A DNA stretch of 13,129 bases from assembly GCA_030045215.1 (NCBI GenBank), contig JASIBJ010000636.1, positions 1 to 13,129 on the forward strand, read 5' to 3'. How positions within the stretch are numbered: position 1 is the first letter of the stretch; each line of letters begins with the position of its first letter. Source of the stretch: Streptosporangiaceae bacterium. GTDB taxonomy: Bacteria; Actinomycetota; Actinomycetes; Streptosporangiales; Streptosporangiaceae. Below, piece after piece: positions 12,953 through 13,129 of the stretch. Position numbers and translations under genes: made by a program. A model generated the notes under the pieces. It had not been told where the DNA came from and made no database searches. It was given only the letters and a program-made list of their open reading frames with translations.

Positions 12953-13129
12953 GTGACGGAGAAGGCGGATCTCGAGCAGCCAGCCGCGTTCCATCAGCGT
13001 CCCTTCGAGCCACCGCCTGGCGCGATGGACCTGCTCCTGGTCCGTCACGGGCAGTCGCAGGCGTACGTCGACGGCACTCCGTTCGCCCTGGTCGACGGAC
13101 AGGGCGATCCGCCGTTGTCCGATCTGGGC
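12953..13129 (+). CDS. Histidine phosphatase (phosphoglycerate mutase-like) family protein, N-terminal part (3' end outside window)
   Basis: The frame is open from GTG 12953 to the window end (59 codons), so the gene is cut. The histidine phosphatase superfamily signature LLLVRHGQS lies at residues 27-35, with the catalytic nucleophile at H32 in the RHG motif; these enzymes form a phosphohistidine intermediate. DPPLSDLG near the end is the usual PLSxxG element. A 24-residue polar leader (EKADLEQPAAFHQRPFEPPP) precedes MDLLLVRHG; ATG 13025 is a later possible start, but the leaderless-type -10 favours GTG 12953. The catalytic C-terminal half is not in view, so the substrate, and mutase versus phosphatase activity, cannot be judged. 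Confidence 0.88.
   Translation, partial: MTEKADLEQPAAFHQRPFEPPPGAMDLLLVRHGQSQAYVDGTPFALVDGQGDPPLSDLG

Overview
The window is high-GC, densely coded DNA with frequent GTG starts. It carries F420-type luciferase-like enzymes, an FDOR-type flavin/F420 split-barrel protein, a three-cysteine [3Fe-4S] ferredoxin domain, a LAL/LuxR regulator and a SigR/SigH-like ECF sigma factor. Together these point to a chromosomal segment of a filamentous or soil actinomycete; I cannot name the genus. I see no insertion sequence, CRISPR array, tRNA or rRNA.

Layout. (1) 1-1742: the 3' end of a MmgE/PrpD-family gene, then a CaiB/BaiF (family III) CoA-transferase, both forward; this looks like the end of a catabolic acyl-CoA/organic acid cluster. 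(2) 1863-3260: a RodZ-like membrane protein with an N-terminal HTH, five 15-residue repeats, one membrane helix and an extracellular discoidin/MviN-tail-like domain. (3) 3271-7735: a redox block made of a reverse-strand LLM oxidoreductase, a divergent ferric-reductase-like membrane protein fused to a [3Fe-4S] ferredoxin, a second LLM oxidoreductase, then a reverse-strand PPOX/FDOR-B protein and a reverse-strand SDR dehydrogenase. (4) 7912-8451: an unrecognised small membrane protein with histidines in its helices. (5) 8800-12756: a 989-residue LAL-type ATPase/LuxR regulator followed by an ECF sigma factor; the 240 bp between them contain a perfect AT-rich palindrome and a cluster of CTCAGG/CCTGAG elements. 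(6) 12757-13129: two stem-loops, one a very strong perfect 18-bp stem likely to be a terminator, then the start of a histidine-phosphatase gene cut by the window end.

How the genes may work together. The redox block shares an F420/flavin theme: the two LLM proteins and the FDOR protein belong to families that use F420H2 or FMN, and the haem/ferredoxin fusion could carry electrons to or from the membrane. This is inferred from family membership and adjacency only. The LAL regulator and the sigma factor are plausibly linked regulators, but their targets cannot be read from the sequence. Four genes lack a good Shine-Dalgarno sequence and instead have a TANNNT hexamer 7-8 nt before the start codon, suggesting leaderless transcripts.

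No clearly novel multi-gene system is evident. The most interesting items are the haem-membrane/[3Fe-4S] fusion beside F420 enzymes, the period-15 repeat in the RodZ-like protein, the AT-rich palindrome downstream of the LAL gene, and the sigma factor without an adjacent anti-sigma gene.
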